Numbered from the stretch's first letter, positions 15,618 to 25,228 are shown. The stretch is DNA of 64,000 nucleotides from Pacificoceanicola onchidii (GCF_004804335.1 NZ_SRXY01000003.1:124001-188000); one strand, 5' to 3'. Program-made: numbers and translations. The notes: generated from the sequence alone by a model not told the origin.

Positions 15618-17351
15618 TCAGTTGATCTCCGGCTCCGGCACAGGCCCGCCGAAATCCGTGCGCAGGAAGTCGAAGTCACAGCCTTTGTCCGCCTGTTCCA
15701 CATGCTTGCTGAACATCTGACCGTACCCGCGCTCAAAGCGCGGCGGCGGCGGCGACCACGCCTTGCGGCGCTCGGCCAATTCCTCGTCCGGGACATCCAC
15801 CCGCAGAATGCGGTTCGGGATGTCCATTTCGATTATGTCGCCGGTTTGGATCAAGGCCAGCGGCCCGCCGATATAGGCTTCGGGCGCCACGTGCAGGATG
15901 CAGGCGCCATAAGAGGTGCCGGACATGCGGGCATCCGACAGGCGCACCATGTCGCGGTGGCCGTCTTTAAGCAGCGCTTTTGGCATCGGGATCATGCCCC
16001 ATTCCGGCATGCCCGGTCCGCCCAAGGGTCCGGCATTGCGCAGAACCAGAACATGATCTGGTGTCATCGGGTAATTCTCATCATTGATGATGGATTTCAG
16101 GGCGTCATAGCTGTCCGCCACGATGGCCGGGCCGCGATGAGTTTGGAACTTCGGGTCCATGGCGGCGGGTTTGATCACCGCGCCATCGGGGGCGAGGTTG
16201 CCCTTGAGCACCGCGAGGGAGCCTTCGTGATAGACCGGGTTCGACAGAGGCCGGATCACATCGTCATTGTAGTTGACCGCGGGCGCGATGTTCTCGCCCA
16301 TGGTTTTGCCGTTCACCGTCATCACCGAAAGATCGAGCTTGCCCTCCAGTTCTTTCATCAAAGCGGGCAAACCGCCGGCATAGAAGAAGTCCTCCATCAG
16401 GTAGTCTTTGCCGGAGGGGCGGATGTTGGCGAGGACAGGCGTGGTACGGCCGATTTCGTCCAGATGTTCCAGCGTCAGATCAACCCCGGCGCGGCGGGCC
16501 ATGGCGATCAGGTGGATGATCGCGTTGGTCGAGCAGCCCGTGGCCATGGCCACGGTCACGGCGTTGCGTGTGCTTTCCCATGTCATGATCCTGTTCGGGG
16601 TCAGGTCTTCCCAGACCATGTCGACGATGCGCCGCCCGCATTCCGAGGACATGCGTTTGTGGCTCGCGTCGGGGGCGGGGATCGAGGATGCGCCCGGCAA
16701 GGTGAGTCCCCAGCCATCGGCGATGGACATCATCGTCGAGGCCGTGCCCATGGTCATGCAGGTGCCATAGCTGCGCGCGATGCCACCCTGCACACCCAAC
16801 CATTCCTCTTTGCCGATGGTGCCCGCGCGGCGCTCGTCCCAGTATTTCCAGACATCCGTCCCGGAGCCGAGCTTTTGCCCGGCGTAGTTGCCACGCAGCA
16901 TGGCCCCGGCGGGCAGGAAAATGAACGGCAGGTTCATCGAAACCGCACCCATCACGAGCGCCGGGGTGGATTTGTCACATCCGCCAAGCAGAACAGCCCC
17001 GTCAATCGGGTGCGAGCGCAGGGTTTCCTCGACCTCCATGGCCCCCATGTTGCGATACAGCATGGAGGTGGGTTTCAGGAACTGCTCGGCAAAGGAATGC
17101 ACCGGCATTTCCACGGGCGTTCCGCCCGCCATCAACACACCGCGTTTGACCCATTCGGCGCGGTCCCGCAGGTGATGGTGGCACGGGGAAAGATCCGACC
17201 ACGTGTTGATGATCGCAATGACGGGTTTGCCTTCCCAGTCATCGGCGGACCAACCCATTTGCATGGCGCGGGAGCGGTGGCCCATGGAGCGCAGGTCATC
17301 GGGGGCAAACCAGCGCGCGCTGCGCAGGTCTTCGGGTTTCTTTGTCGTCAT
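15618..17351 (-). CDS. IlvD/Edd-family dehydratase, probably sugar-acid (L-arabinonate type)
   Basis: A 577-residue Fe-S dehydratase that removes water from a dihydroxy acid. Cluster cysteines are visible in GGCDKSTPALVMGA and YGTCMTMGTASTM, and the C-terminal SDARMSGTSYG motif is diagnostic of the superfamily. The sequence and the RraA partner fit the aldonate (arabinonate/xylonate) branch better than IlvD of branched-chain synthesis; the exact substrate is not proven. The start MTTKKPED was chosen over a 53-codon leader on family similarity. It is divergent from the XRE-cupin regulator. Confidence 0.85.
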   Translation of the reverse strand: MTTKKPEDLRSARWFAPDDLRSMGHRSRAMQMGWSADDWEGKPVIAIINTWSDLSPCHHHLRDRAEWVKRGVLMAGGTPVEMPVHSFAEQFLKPTSMLYRNMGAMEVEETLRSHPIDGAVLLGGCDKSTPALVMGAVSMNLPFIFLPAGAMLRGNYAGQKLGSGTDVWKYWDERRAGTIGKEEWLGVQGGIARSYGTCMTMGTASTMMSIADGWGLTLPGASSIPAPDASHKRMSSECGRRIVDMVWEDLTPNRIMTWESTRNAVTVAMATGCSTNAIIHLIAMARRAGVDLTLEHLDEIGRTTPVLANIRPSGKDYLMEDFFYAGGLPALMKELEGKLDLSVMTVNGKTMGENIAPAVNYNDDVIRPLSNPVYHEGSLAVLKGNLAPDGAVIKPAAMDPKFQTHRGPAIVADSYDALKSIINDENYPMTPDHVLVLRNAGPLGGPGMPEWGMIPMPKALLKDGHRDMVRLSDARMSGTSYGACILHVAPEAYIGGPLALIQTGDIIEMDIPNRILRVDVPDEELAERRKAWSPPPPRFERGYGQMFSKHVEQADKGCDFDFLRTDFGGPVPEPEIN

Positions 17352-17713
17352 GTCCGGGCCTTTGGGTCTGCCATGCCCGCAAGTGACCATTCCGGAGGCC
17401 ATCCGTCCAGTACAAAGTGTCGCAGGCGCATGCGGGAAGAGCGTGGCTTTGGCGCAAGCGGGCGGAGGTTTCGTCCATCTTGCGCAGCGGGTCAGCGCGG
17501 GTGGGCGCAAAGCCCCGGCTGGAAAAGGTCACGAGTATCGCAAGTCACCTTGGGGCGACTGGGCCGTATATAGCTGGAAACAATTGGTGGTTTGAGCAGG
17601 AATTAGGTGGCCTGGAGAAACAATATGGGAATGCCTTTGCCTCGTATGCCTTCCCTAAGGTAATCTCGGATCCGGGAAGGATTCCCGTGTTTTCGCCAAA
17701 TCGAGTGAGTGCC
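17352..17713. promoter_or_regulatory. Divergent promoter region with inverted repeat operator
   Basis: This 362-bp gap separates the dehydratase and the XRE-cupin regulator. Near the regulator, CGGGAA-GGA-TTCCCG (17673-17687) is a perfect 6-bp inverted repeat ending 26 bp before its ATG, a good place for an autoregulatory operator. An open frame crosses the gap in phase with the regulator but has no ribosome site. Nothing else is recognised. Confidence 0.4.
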
Positions 17714-18280
17714 ATGGCAACTGATTTGACTGAACGGCTGTCCGATTGTCTGGCATCCCTGCGGGCCGCGCGGGGGTGGACGCTTGACCGGTTGGCCTCT
17801 GAAAGCGGGGTCAGCCGCGCAGCGCTGTCGCGGCTGGAAAATGCCGAGGTCAGCCCCTCTGCCGATGTCCTGTCGCGTCTCGCCGGGGCCTATGGGGTGA
17901 CCCCGTCGCGCTTGCTTGGCATGGTCGAAGAGGGTTTCGTCGCCCACATCCGCCGAGATGATCAGGCCGTGACCCGTGCGGCCACCACGGGCGCGTCGCA
18001 GCGCAGGGTTTCCCCGGCGGCTCGCGCGTTGGCAGCAGAAGTTCTGGAGTGCCGCCTCTCGCCCGGCGCGCATTTGGAGCAAGCTTTGCCGCCTGTGCCG
18101 GGACAGGAGCATCATCTGGTGATGATCTCGGGGTATATGGCGGCGGAGGTTGATGGGCGGGGTTATGATCTGGAGCCGGGAGACGCGCTGCGCTTTCGGC
18201 CCTACGGCGCGCTGCGGTTCGCGACGCGGCCGGGGCAGGGGGCGAAGTATGTCTTGTGCCTGATTTCGGGGAGTGGGTGA
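17714..18280 (+). CDS. XRE-cupin transcriptional regulator
   Basis: A 188-residue regulator. Residues 5-65 form a lambda-repressor type helix-turn-helix (LDRLASESGVSRAALSRLEN), and residues about 105-185 form a cupin-2 sensor domain with the HHLVMISGYM and YDLEPGDALRFRPYG strands. Such proteins usually sense a small metabolite and regulate a neighbouring gene. The start MATDLTER fits the domain start. The divergent dehydratase/RraA pair is the likely target, by position. Confidence 0.85.
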   Translation: MATDLTERLSDCLASLRAARGWTLDRLASESGVSRAALSRLENAEVSPSADVLSRLAGAYGVTPSRLLGMVEEGFVAHIRRDDQAVTRAATTGASQRRVSPAARALAAEVLECRLSPGAHLEQALPPVPGQEHHLVMISGYMAAEVDGRGYDLEPGDALRFRPYGALRFATRPGQGAKYVLCLISGSG

Positions 18281-18342
18281 CGGATCCTGGCGTGAAAGGC
18301 GTCTCATCTCACCATCGGCGCGGCTCGTGCCTTGCATAGGAG

Positions 18343-18363
18343 GTCCCGGACTAAGGCCGGGAC
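18343..18363 (+). terminator. Palindromic hairpin after the XRE-cupin gene
   Basis: GTCCCGG-N7-CCGGGAC is a perfect 7-bp stem 62 bp beyond the stop codon. The same stem occurs at 54218-54238, so it is a dispersed palindrome that may act as a terminator. The T-run is missing. Confidence 0.45.
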
Positions 18364-18530
18364 GGGGTCTGCTCGATGACCAGAACTGATCAACCGAGTC
18401 TCAACACCTCTTTACCCCCATCTCTGGCCCGCCCCGTTGACGAAACTCTGGCTTCACGGCCAAAACTGCGCTAGACTCCCTCTCAGACCCGGAAAACCGG
18501 GCGATGTGAGGCAGTACGAGCGGTGTTCCC

Positions 18531-19697
18531 ATGACTGAGATGGTCTATGGATCGGTGCCGGTGCGCGATGGCGAGCCGGTTTTTCCGAAATGGTGGCGGA
18601 CGGTGGACAAGTGGACCTTGTCCTGCATCCTGATGCTCTTTGGTGTGGGGATCCTTCTCGGGCTCGCCGCCTCTCCGCCGCTGGCGGAACGCAACAATTT
18701 CGCGCCTTTCCATTACGTGCAAAGACAGGCGCTGTTTGGCGGCATGGCCATGCTCGCCATGATCCTGACCTCGATGATGTCGCCTACGGTGGTGCGCCGC
18801 CTTGCGGTGCTGGGCTTTCTCGGCGCGTTTGTGGCGCTTGCGTTGCTGCCGTTTCTGGGCACGGACTTCGGCAAAGGCGCCGTGCGCTGGTACTCGCTCG
18901 GCTTTGCCTCGGTGCAGCCTTCGGAGTTTCTGAAACCCACCTTCGTGATCGTCGCCGCCTGGCTCATGGCCGCCGCGCAGGACCTGGGCGGGCCTCCGGG
19001 ACGGCTTTACTCCTTTGCACTCATGGTGGCGATTGTCCTGATGCTGGCTTTGCAGCCAGACTTCGGGCAGGCCTCGCTGGTGCTGTTTGGCTGGGGCGTC
19101 ATGTGGTTCGTCGGCGGCGCGCCCATGCTCTTGCTGATCGGTCTTGCCGGACTGGTCGTGCTGGCGGGCAGCTTTGCCTATAACAACTCCGAACACTTCG
19201 CGCGCCGTATCGATGGTTTCCTGTCGCCCGATGTCGATCCCACCACGCAGCTAGGCTACGCTACCGATGCGATCCGCGAAGGCGGGTTCTTCGGCGTCGG
19301 CGTCGGTGAAGGGCAGGTGAAATGGTCCCTGCCGGATGCCCATACGGATTTCATCATCGCCGTGGCCGCCGAAGAATACGGGCTGGTGCTCGTGCTCGCG
19401 ATCATTGCTTTGTATGCCACAATTGTGGTGCGCTCGATGATCCGCCTGATGCGGGAACGCGATCCGTTTATTCGTCTTGCCGGGACCGGCCTTGCCTGCA
19501 TGTTCGGTGTTCAGGCGATGATCAACATGGGCGTGGCCGTGCGTCTGCTGCCTGCCAAGGGCATGACGCTGCCTTTCGTCAGCTATGGCGGCTCGTCGCT
19601 GATTGCGGGCGGGATTGCGGTTGGCATGTTGCTGGCTTTCACCCGAACCCGGCCCCAAGGCGAGATCGGGGATATTCTGCGAGGTCGGTTGCGCTGA
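18531..19697 (+). CDS. ftsW: Septal peptidoglycan polymerase, SEDS family
   Basis: A 388-residue inner-membrane protein with about ten helices that polymerises glycan strands from lipid II at the division site together with PBP3/FtsI. Family motifs are visible: RWYSLGFASVQPSEFLK, the catalytic-loop region around DAHTDFIIAVAAEEYG, and the LPFVSYGGSSL segment near the C-terminus. Length is normal. It heads the local dcw run; murG follows 154 bp later. The 250 bp before it has no gene. Confidence 0.95.
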   Translation: MTEMVYGSVPVRDGEPVFPKWWRTVDKWTLSCILMLFGVGILLGLAASPPLAERNNFAPFHYVQRQALFGGMAMLAMILTSMMSPTVVRRLAVLGFLGAFVALALLPFLGTDFGKGAVRWYSLGFASVQPSEFLKPTFVIVAAWLMAAAQDLGGPPGRLYSFALMVAIVLMLALQPDFGQASLVLFGWGVMWFVGGAPMLLLIGLAGLVVLAGSFAYNNSEHFARRIDGFLSPDVDPTTQLGYATDAIREGGFFGVGVGEGQVKWSLPDAHTDFIIAVAAEEYGLVLVLAIIALYATIVVRSMIRLMRERDPFIRLAGTGLACMFGVQAMINMGVAVRLLPAKGMTLPFVSYGGSSLIAGGIAVGMLLAFTRTRPQGEIGDILRGRLR

Positions 19698-19851
19698 GTG
19701 CTCAGCCCTTGTGCGGGCAGACAGGGGAGTTTCGGGTATTGAGCCAGGAAGAAGCACAAGATGGGCGAAATGCCGCCGGTTTGTGCCGCAGGATGGACGG
19801 GCGCGTGTGCGTGTTGTACTGGCGAGCCTCACGAGGTGAGGGATTGAGCGG

Positions 19852-20985
19852 ATGAGTGGCAAGCAGCCCCTTTTGGTGATGGCGGCCGGCGGGACCGGCG
19901 GGCACATGTTCCCGGCGCAAGCGCTGGCGGAACTGATGCTGAGCCGGGGCTGGCGAGTCAAGCTGTCGACCGATGCGCGGGGTGCGCGCTACACCGGAGC
20001 CTTCCCGGAAGGGGTCGAGATCGAACAGGTCTCCTCGGCGACCTTTGCGCGCGGCGGGCTTCTGGCCAAGGCGCTTGTGCCGTTCCGCATTGCAGGCGGC
20101 GCGGTCTCCATGGCGCTGCGCATGATGCGGGACAAGCCCGACGTTGTGGTCGGTTTCGGCGGCTATCCGTCGATCCCGGCGCTGTCGGCGGCGGTTCTGC
20201 TTCGGCTCCCGCGTTTGATTCACGAACAGAACGGCGTTCTGGGCCGGGTGAACAAGATCTTCGCATCACGGGTGAACGCCGTGGCCTGCGGGACATGGCC
20301 CACCGATTTGCCGGAAGGTGTAAAAGGCGAGCATGTGGGCAACCCGGTGCGCTCTGCGGTGATGGACCGGGCTGCGGCGCCCTACATTCCGCCAGGGCTC
20401 TATCCGATGTCGATCCTGGTCATCGGCGGCAGCCAGGGCGCGCGCATCCTGTCGGACGTGGTTCCGCCAGCGATTGCAGCCCTGCCGATGGAGGCGATCA
20501 ACCTGCTGCGCGTGAGCCACCAGGCGCGCGGCGAGGACGAAGAGCGCGTTACACAGTTCTACATCGATCATGCGATCAACGCCGACGTCCAGCCGTTTTT
20601 CTCGGACGTTCCGGAACGGATGGCCGAGGCGCAGATGGTGATCTCGCGGTCGGGTGCGTCCTCGGTGGCGGACATCAGTGTGATCGGGCGTCCCGCGATC
20701 CTGATCCCGTACAAACATGCGACGGGCGACCATCAGACTGTCAATGCACAGGCCCTGACAGAAGCGGGCGCGGCGATCCGCATTCCCGAAAGCAAACTGA
20801 CGGTCGAGGCGATGACGGATGCGATCCTGACAATCCTCGACACGCCGGAAGGGGCCAGCCAGATGGCGCAGGCCGCGCTTGGGGTGGCAAAGCCGGAGGC
20901 TGCAGAGGCGCTGGCACAGTTGATTGAAGATTTGGCGGATAACAAGAAAACGAAAGGGGCAGGCGATGAAGGATCTGGAGCATGA
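19852..20985 (+). CDS. murG: UDP-GlcNAc:lipid I N-acetylglucosaminyltransferase
   Basis: Adds GlcNAc to lipid I to give lipid II at the cytoplasmic face of the membrane. The 377-residue GT-B protein shows the N-terminal [16 protein letters not shown] loop, the [10 protein letters not shown] segment, [10 protein letters not shown] and the donor-site region [19 protein letters not shown] with GASSVADI. The start MSGKQPL fits the family. The 154-bp gap before it carries a short GGTATTGAGCCAGGAAGAAG motif seen elsewhere in the window. murC follows 7 bp after the stop codon. Confidence 0.97.
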   Translation: MSGKQPLLVMAAGGTGGHMFPAQALAELMLSRGWRVKLSTDARGARYTGAFPEGVEIEQVSSATFARGGLLAKALVPFRIAGGAVSMALRMMRDKPDVVVGFGGYPSIPALSAAVLLRLPRLIHEQNGVLGRVNKIFASRVNAVACGTWPTDLPEGVKGEHVGNPVRSAVMDRAAAPYIPPGLYPMSILVIGGSQGARILSDVVPPAIAALPMEAINLLRVSHQARGEDEERVTQFYIDHAINADVQPFFSDVPERMAEAQMVISRSGASSVADISVIGRPAILIPYKHATGDHQTVNAQALTEAGAAIRIPESKLTVEAMTDAILTILDTPEGASQMAQAALGVAKPEAAEALAQLIEDLADNKKTKGAGDEGSGA

Positions 20986-20992
20986 ACGGGGT

Positions 20993-22396
20993 ATGGCTTT
21001 GAACGGGGCAACGAAACTTCCCGGTGACGTGGGGCCGATCCATTTTGTCGGCATTGGCGGGATTGGCATGTCCGGCATCGCCGAAGTTCTGCTGAACCAT
21101 GGCTACGTGGTGCAGGGTTCGGATCTGAAGGCCACGAAAATCACCAATCGTTTGAAAGAGCTTGGCGCGCATATCTTCGAAGGGCAGCGGGCGGAGAACC
21201 TCGAAGGCGCGGAGGTTGTGGTGATCTCTTCGGCGATCAAACCGGGCAACCCGGAACTGGACGAGGCGCGGCGGCGCGGGCTGCCGGTGGTGCGCCGCGC
21301 GGAAATGCTGGCCGAGCTGATGCGGCTCAAGTCGAACATCGCCATTGCCGGCACCCACGGCAAGACGACGACCACAACCATGGTGGCGACGTTGCTGGAT
21401 GCGGGCAAGTTTGACCCCACGGTGGTGAACGGTGGCATCATCCACGCCTATGGATCGAATGCGCGGATGGGGCAGGGCGAGTGGATGGTGGTCGAGGCGG
21501 ACGAGTCCGACGGCACCTTCAACCGCCTTCCAGCAACCATCGCCATCGTCACCAACATCGACCCCGAGCATATGGAGCATTGGGGCACCATCGAGAACCT
21601 GCGGCAGGGGTTCTATGACTTTGTCTCGAACATCCCCTTCTACGGGCTGGCGGTCTGCTGCACCGATCACCCGGAGGTGCAGGCGCTTGTGGGGCGTGTG
21701 TCCGACCGCCGTGTTGTGACCTACGGGTTTAACGCGCAGGCGGACGTGCGGGCCGTAAACCTGCACTATGTCAAAGGCGTTGCGCATTTCGACGTGCTGT
21801 TCCAGGCGGACGGGGTAACGCTGGAAGGCTGTACCCTGCCGATGCCGGGCGATCACAACGTCTCCAACGCGCTGAGCGCTGTGGCTGTGGCACGGCATCT
21901 TGGCATGACCGGCGAAGAAATCCGCGCGGCGCTGGCGGCATTTGGCGGTGTGAACCGGCGCTTTACCAAGGTTGGCGAAGTGAACGGTGTGACGATCATC
22001 GACGACTACGGCCACCACCCGGTGGAGATCGCAGCCGTGCTGAAGGCGGCCCGGCAGGCCACCGAAGGGCGCGTGATCGCCGTGCATCAGCCGCACCGCT
22101 ACTCGCGCCTGAGCCACCACTTCGAAGACTTCTGCACCTGCTTCAACGAGGCGGATGTTGTGGCGATCGCCGAAGTTTTTGCCGCTGGCGAAGAGCCGAT
22201 CCCGGGCGCGTCCCGGGATGATCTGGTTGCTGGCCTTGTCCGCCACGGCCACCGCCACGCGCGCTCCGTGGACAGCGAAGACGATCTGGAACGGCTGGTC
22301 CGCGAACAGGCGCAGCCGGGCGACATGGTTGTCTGCCTCGGCGCAGGGACCATTTCGGCCTGGGCCAACGGGCTGCCTGCGCGGCTTTCGAAGTAA
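20993..22396 (+). CDS. murC: UDP-N-acetylmuramate--L-alanine ligase
   Basis: Ligates L-Ala to UDP-MurNAc, the first step of stem-peptide assembly. The 467-residue protein has the N-terminal Rossmann motif [17 protein letters not shown], the ATP P-loop GTHGKTTTT, the EADESDGTF metal/ATP segment and [12 protein letters not shown]-like domain 3 (here [10 protein letters not shown]). I chose MALNGATKL because family members start there; in-frame ATGs at 20924 and 20966 overlap murG. A terminator follows. Confidence 0.96.
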   Translation: MALNGATKLPGDVGPIHFVGIGGIGMSGIAEVLLNHGYVVQGSDLKATKITNRLKELGAHIFEGQRAENLEGAEVVVISSAIKPGNPELDEARRRGLPVVRRAEMLAELMRLKSNIAIAGTHGKTTTTTMVATLLDAGKFDPTVVNGGIIHAYGSNARMGQGEWMVVEADESDGTFNRLPATIAIVTNIDPEHMEHWGTIENLRQGFYDFVSNIPFYGLAVCCTDHPEVQALVGRVSDRRVVTYGFNAQADVRAVNLHYVKGVAHFDVLFQADGVTLEGCTLPMPGDHNVSNALSAVAVARHLGMTGEEIRAALAAFGGVNRRFTKVGEVNGVTIIDDYGHHPVEIAAVLKAARQATEGRVIAVHQPHRYSRLSHHFEDFCTCFNEADVVAIAEVFAAGEEPIPGASRDDLVAGLVRHGHRHARSVDSEDDLERLVREQAQPGDMVVCLGAGTISAWANGLPARLSK

Positions 22397-22422
22397 CGCT
22401 TTCGGTATTCCGGAGCTTACAG

Positions 22423-22458
22423 GGCCTGCCACCTGCTTTGGGTGGCGGGCCTTTTTGT
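22423..22458 (+). terminator. Rho-independent terminator of murC
   Basis: GGCCTGCCACC/GGTGGCGGGCC forms an 11-bp stem (one G-T pair) with a 7-nt loop, followed by TTTTTGTTTT. It splits murC from the permease gene, so the dcw run is not one transcript. Confidence 0.88.
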
Positions 22459-22583
22459 TTTGGATATTTGGACAGAGAAGAAGAGGCAGGCACGTGCCGC
22501 GACGTCACCGTGACTCCTGATCCAGATCATGCGCCTGTTTGGCGCTTCGGGTTACGCTTCTGCCATCATCAGGAGTCTCGCCC

Positions 22584-23753
22584 ATGGATCATCTCAAACG
22601 CCGTATCGGATTGCCCCTGCTGACTGCCTATGGCGTCGGGGTCATGGTGGGGGCCGGAATTTATGTGCTGATCGGGGCCGTGGCCGGTGTGGCGGGCGCC
22701 TGGGCGCCTTATGCGTTCTTGCTCGCCGGGATCGTGGCGGCGCCGACCGCGCTGAGTTACGCCGAGTTTTCAACGCGCTACCCGGAAGCCGCCGGGGAGG
22801 CGATCTATGTCGGCCGGGGCTTTCAGCGCGATTGGCTGGGTGTGTTGGTCGGGCTGGCCATCGTTGTGGCCGGGACGATTTCGGCGGCGGCGGTGCTGCG
22901 GGGCGGGGCGGGATATATGCTTGGCCTTGTTCCGTTGCCCGCGGTTGCGGTGATTGTCGGCCTGGGGGGTCTGTTGATTGGCGTGGCGCTTGTTGGGGTT
23001 TTGGAGAGCCTCAGCCTTGCGGCGCTGTTCACGGCGATCGAGGTGATTGGCCTCGCGCTGGTGGTCTGGGCCGGGTTTACGGTGGAGCCGGTCCCGTACG
23101 ACCAAGTCGATATTCCGTGGGGCGGGATCGGGGCGGGGGCGGTTCTGGCCTTCTTTGCCTTCATCGGGTTCGAGGACATCGTGAACATGGCCGAAGAGGT
23201 GCGCGAGCCGGAGCGGACCTTGCCGCGGGCGATCCTCTATTCGCTGGCCATCACAAGCCTGCTCTATGCGCTGGTGGCCTGGGTGGCGGTGCGGGCGGTG
23301 ACGCCGGAGATGCTCGCCTCGTCCGAGCAGCCGCTCGCCATGGTCTGGGCCTCGGGCGAGGGAGGCGATGGGCGCTTCCTGTCGGCCATTGCGGTGTTCG
23401 CGGCGCTCAACGGGGTCTTGGCGCAGATCGTCATGGCCGCGCGGGTGCTGTTCGGCCTTGGCCGGCGGGGTGGGGCGCTGAGCGTTTTTCAACATGCACA
23501 CCCGCGCTTTGGCACGCCCGGTCGGGCAACGGTTCTGATCGGTCTGGCGGTGATCACGGCGGCCTTGGCCTTGCCGGTGGCGGTGCTTGCGGAAGTGACG
23601 GCGACGGTGCTGCTTTGCGTTTTCGTGCTGGTGAACCTCGCTCTGATCCTGACCAAGCGGCGCGGCGAGCGGGCGGCGTTCGAGGTGCCAATGGCGGTGC
23701 CGGTGACCGGCCTTGTCCTCTCGATCCTCGCAGTTTTTGGGGGGCTTGTCTGA
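22584..23753 (+). CDS. APC-superfamily amino acid permease
   Basis: A 389-residue inner-membrane transporter with about 11-12 helices. The first helix carries the broken-helix motif GVGVMVGAGIYVLIG typical of the APC fold, and helix 6 has FFAFIGFEDIVNMAEE, the second unwound site. The family exchanges or imports amino acids or polyamines; the substrate is unknown. The start MDHLKRR follows AGGAG with an 8-nt spacer. It interrupts the dcw cluster behind its own terminator boundary and has an imperfect FNR-like palindrome (CTGAT-CCAG-ATCAT) at 22517-22530. Confidence 0.87.
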   Translation: MDHLKRRIGLPLLTAYGVGVMVGAGIYVLIGAVAGVAGAWAPYAFLLAGIVAAPTALSYAEFSTRYPEAAGEAIYVGRGFQRDWLGVLVGLAIVVAGTISAAAVLRGGAGYMLGLVPLPAVAVIVGLGGLLIGVALVGVLESLSLAALFTAIEVIGLALVVWAGFTVEPVPYDQVDIPWGGIGAGAVLAFFAFIGFEDIVNMAEEVREPERTLPRAILYSLAITSLLYALVAWVAVRAVTPEMLASSEQPLAMVWASGEGGDGRFLSAIAVFAALNGVLAQIVMAARVLFGLGRRGGALSVFQHAHPRFGTPGRATVLIGLAVITAALALPVAVLAEVTATVLLCVFVLVNLALILTKRRGERAAFEVPMAVPVTGLVLSILAVFGGLV

Positions 23754-23811
23754 AATTGTTCATCTTGGCATTATAGGCTTGCGCCACCCGGGGGATGCGG
23801 AGGGCAGGACG

Positions 23812-24063
23812 ATGACGACTTCCTTGATACTGGCTTGCGGCTGGGCTGTTCTCGCGAACGTGCTGGCTATGTTGCCATCCAAGGACAACCACTGGACGCG
23901 GGCCTATGTGTTGATTGCACTGGGAATCCCGCTCATTGGCTATGTCACATATGAAAATGGACCGTGGATTGGCCTTTTGGTTTTGCTCGCGGGCATGAGC
24001 GTGTTGCGCTGGCCTATGCGTTACCTTGCGGCATGGATCAAACGGACGGTGAGCCGGGCCTGA
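23812..24063 (+). CDS. DUF2484 small membrane protein
   Basis: An 83-residue protein with two or three hydrophobic segments: an N-terminal helix (TSLILACGWAVLANVLAML), a charged loop PSKDNHW, then a second hydrophobic region. This matches the DUF2484 pattern known from Rhodobacteraceae. The start is preceded by GGAGGGCAGGACG. It sits 54 bp before murB in the peptidoglycan cluster, which suggests an envelope role; no function is established. Confidence 0.78.
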   Translation: MTTSLILACGWAVLANVLAMLPSKDNHWTRAYVLIALGIPLIGYVTYENGPWIGLLVLLAGMSVLRWPMRYLAAWIKRTVSRA

Positions 24064-24117
24064 AACTCTGGCCTGACAGGGCTTGCACCTGCGAGTCCGG
24101 AGCCGTAGCAAGAGCGC

Positions 24118-25068
24118 ATGTATGATCTACCGACCCCGCGCGGGCGGCTGACGCCGAACCGCGATCTGAACTCTTTGACATGGCTGCGGGTCGGTGGGCC
24201 TGCGGATTTCCTGTTTCAACCGGCTGATGTGGATGACCTGCGGGATTTCCTGCGGGCGCTGGACCCGTCTGTGGCTGTTTTCCCGATGGGGGTGGGCAGT
24301 AATCTGATCGTGCGCGATGGCGGTATTCGCGCCGTGGTCATTCGCATGGGGCGCGGGTTCAACCAGATCGAGATCGACGGCACGAAGGTACGGGCCGGGG
24401 TTGCGGCGCTTGATGCGCATGTGGCGAAGGCGGCAGCGGAGGCGGGCGTTGATCTGACCTTCCTGCGCACCATTCCCGGAGCGATTGGCGGGGCCGTGCG
24501 GATGAATGCGGGCTGCTATGGCTCTTATGTTGCCGACCATTTCGTAGAGGCAACAGCGGTGACGCGGGACGGGGCGCTTGTCACGCTGACTTCTGAAGAC
24601 CTGAAGTTCCAGTATCGCCAGAGCGAATTGCCCGAAGGCTGGGTGATTGTTGAGGCGGTTTTCGAAGGCGAAACTGGCGATCCGGAGGAACTGCGTGCGC
24701 GCATGGAAGCGCAGCTCAAGAAGCGGGATGAGACACAACCGACAAAGGATCGGACGGCGGGCAGCACGTTCCGCAATCCGGCGGGTTTCAGCAGCACCGG
24801 CAAGGCAGATGATGTCCACGATCTGAAGGCCTGGAAGGTGATTGACGAGGCGGGCATGCGCGGCGCGATGATCGGCGGGGCGCAGATGAGCCCGATGCAT
24901 TCGAACTTCCTTGTGAACACCGGTGAGGCAACCGCGCGCGATTTGGAGGCTTTGGGCGAGGACGTCCGAAAAAAGGTTTTCCAACACAGCGGAATAGAGT
25001 TACAGTGGGAAATCAAACGGGTGGGTGATTTTTTGCCCGGTGAAACCGTCACCGATGGGCTTGCTTAA
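24118..25068 (+). CDS. murB: UDP-N-acetylenolpyruvoylglucosamine reductase
   Basis: Reduces the enolpyruvyl group to lactate, making UDP-MurNAc with NADPH and FAD. At 316 residues it fits the family: FAD-binding [32 protein letters not shown], the catalytic Ser in [11 protein letters not shown] and a C-terminal HSNFLVNTG segment. The type lacks the extra loop of the E. coli form. The last codons include the first half of a TTAA-N7-TTAA box. Confidence 0.96.
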   Translation: MYDLPTPRGRLTPNRDLNSLTWLRVGGPADFLFQPADVDDLRDFLRALDPSVAVFPMGVGSNLIVRDGGIRAVVIRMGRGFNQIEIDGTKVRAGVAALDAHVAKAAAEAGVDLTFLRTIPGAIGGAVRMNAGCYGSYVADHFVEATAVTRDGALVTLTSEDLKFQYRQSELPEGWVIVEAVFEGETGDPEELRARMEAQLKKRDETQPTKDRTAGSTFRNPAGFSSTGKADDVHDLKAWKVIDEAGMRGAMIGGAQMSPMHSNFLVNTGEATARDLEALGEDVRKKVFQHSGIELQWEIKRVGDFLPGETVTDGLA

Positions 25069-25079
25069 CCCCCTGTTAA
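25065..25079. promoter_or_regulatory. Candidate CtrA box upstream of ddl-ftsQ-ftsA
   Basis: TTAA-CCCCCTG-TTAA is a perfect full CtrA site that overlaps the murB stop codon and lies 150 bp upstream of the ddl start. In Caulobacter CtrA is known to control ftsQA and ftsZ; the same control here is inferred from the motif and position. Confidence 0.55.
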
Positions 25080-25228
25080 CTATAAAGAATGAAGAATAGG
25101 TTAGGGCCCGGAAACAAGGGTTCAGCCGACAAGGACCCGGACCAATCCGGGCGTGAACGTGGGGCTGTAGGCTCCTGAGGCAGAGAGCGGGGCGCAAGAC
25201 CCCGCGCATAGGTAAGGCGGTTTTGGGA

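Noticed and set aside
15474-17573. 699-codon open frame on the plus strand
   Set aside because: It is antisense to the dehydratase, which has clear motifs; the mirror frame has none.
20741-22432. 563-codon open frame on the minus strand
   Set aside because: It is antisense to murC; composition is mirror-like and no domain is visible.
22529-23776. 415-codon frame overlapping the APC permease
   Set aside because: A shifted frame of the permease gene rich in Gly/Arg/Ala; the permease frame has membrane helices and a ribosome site.
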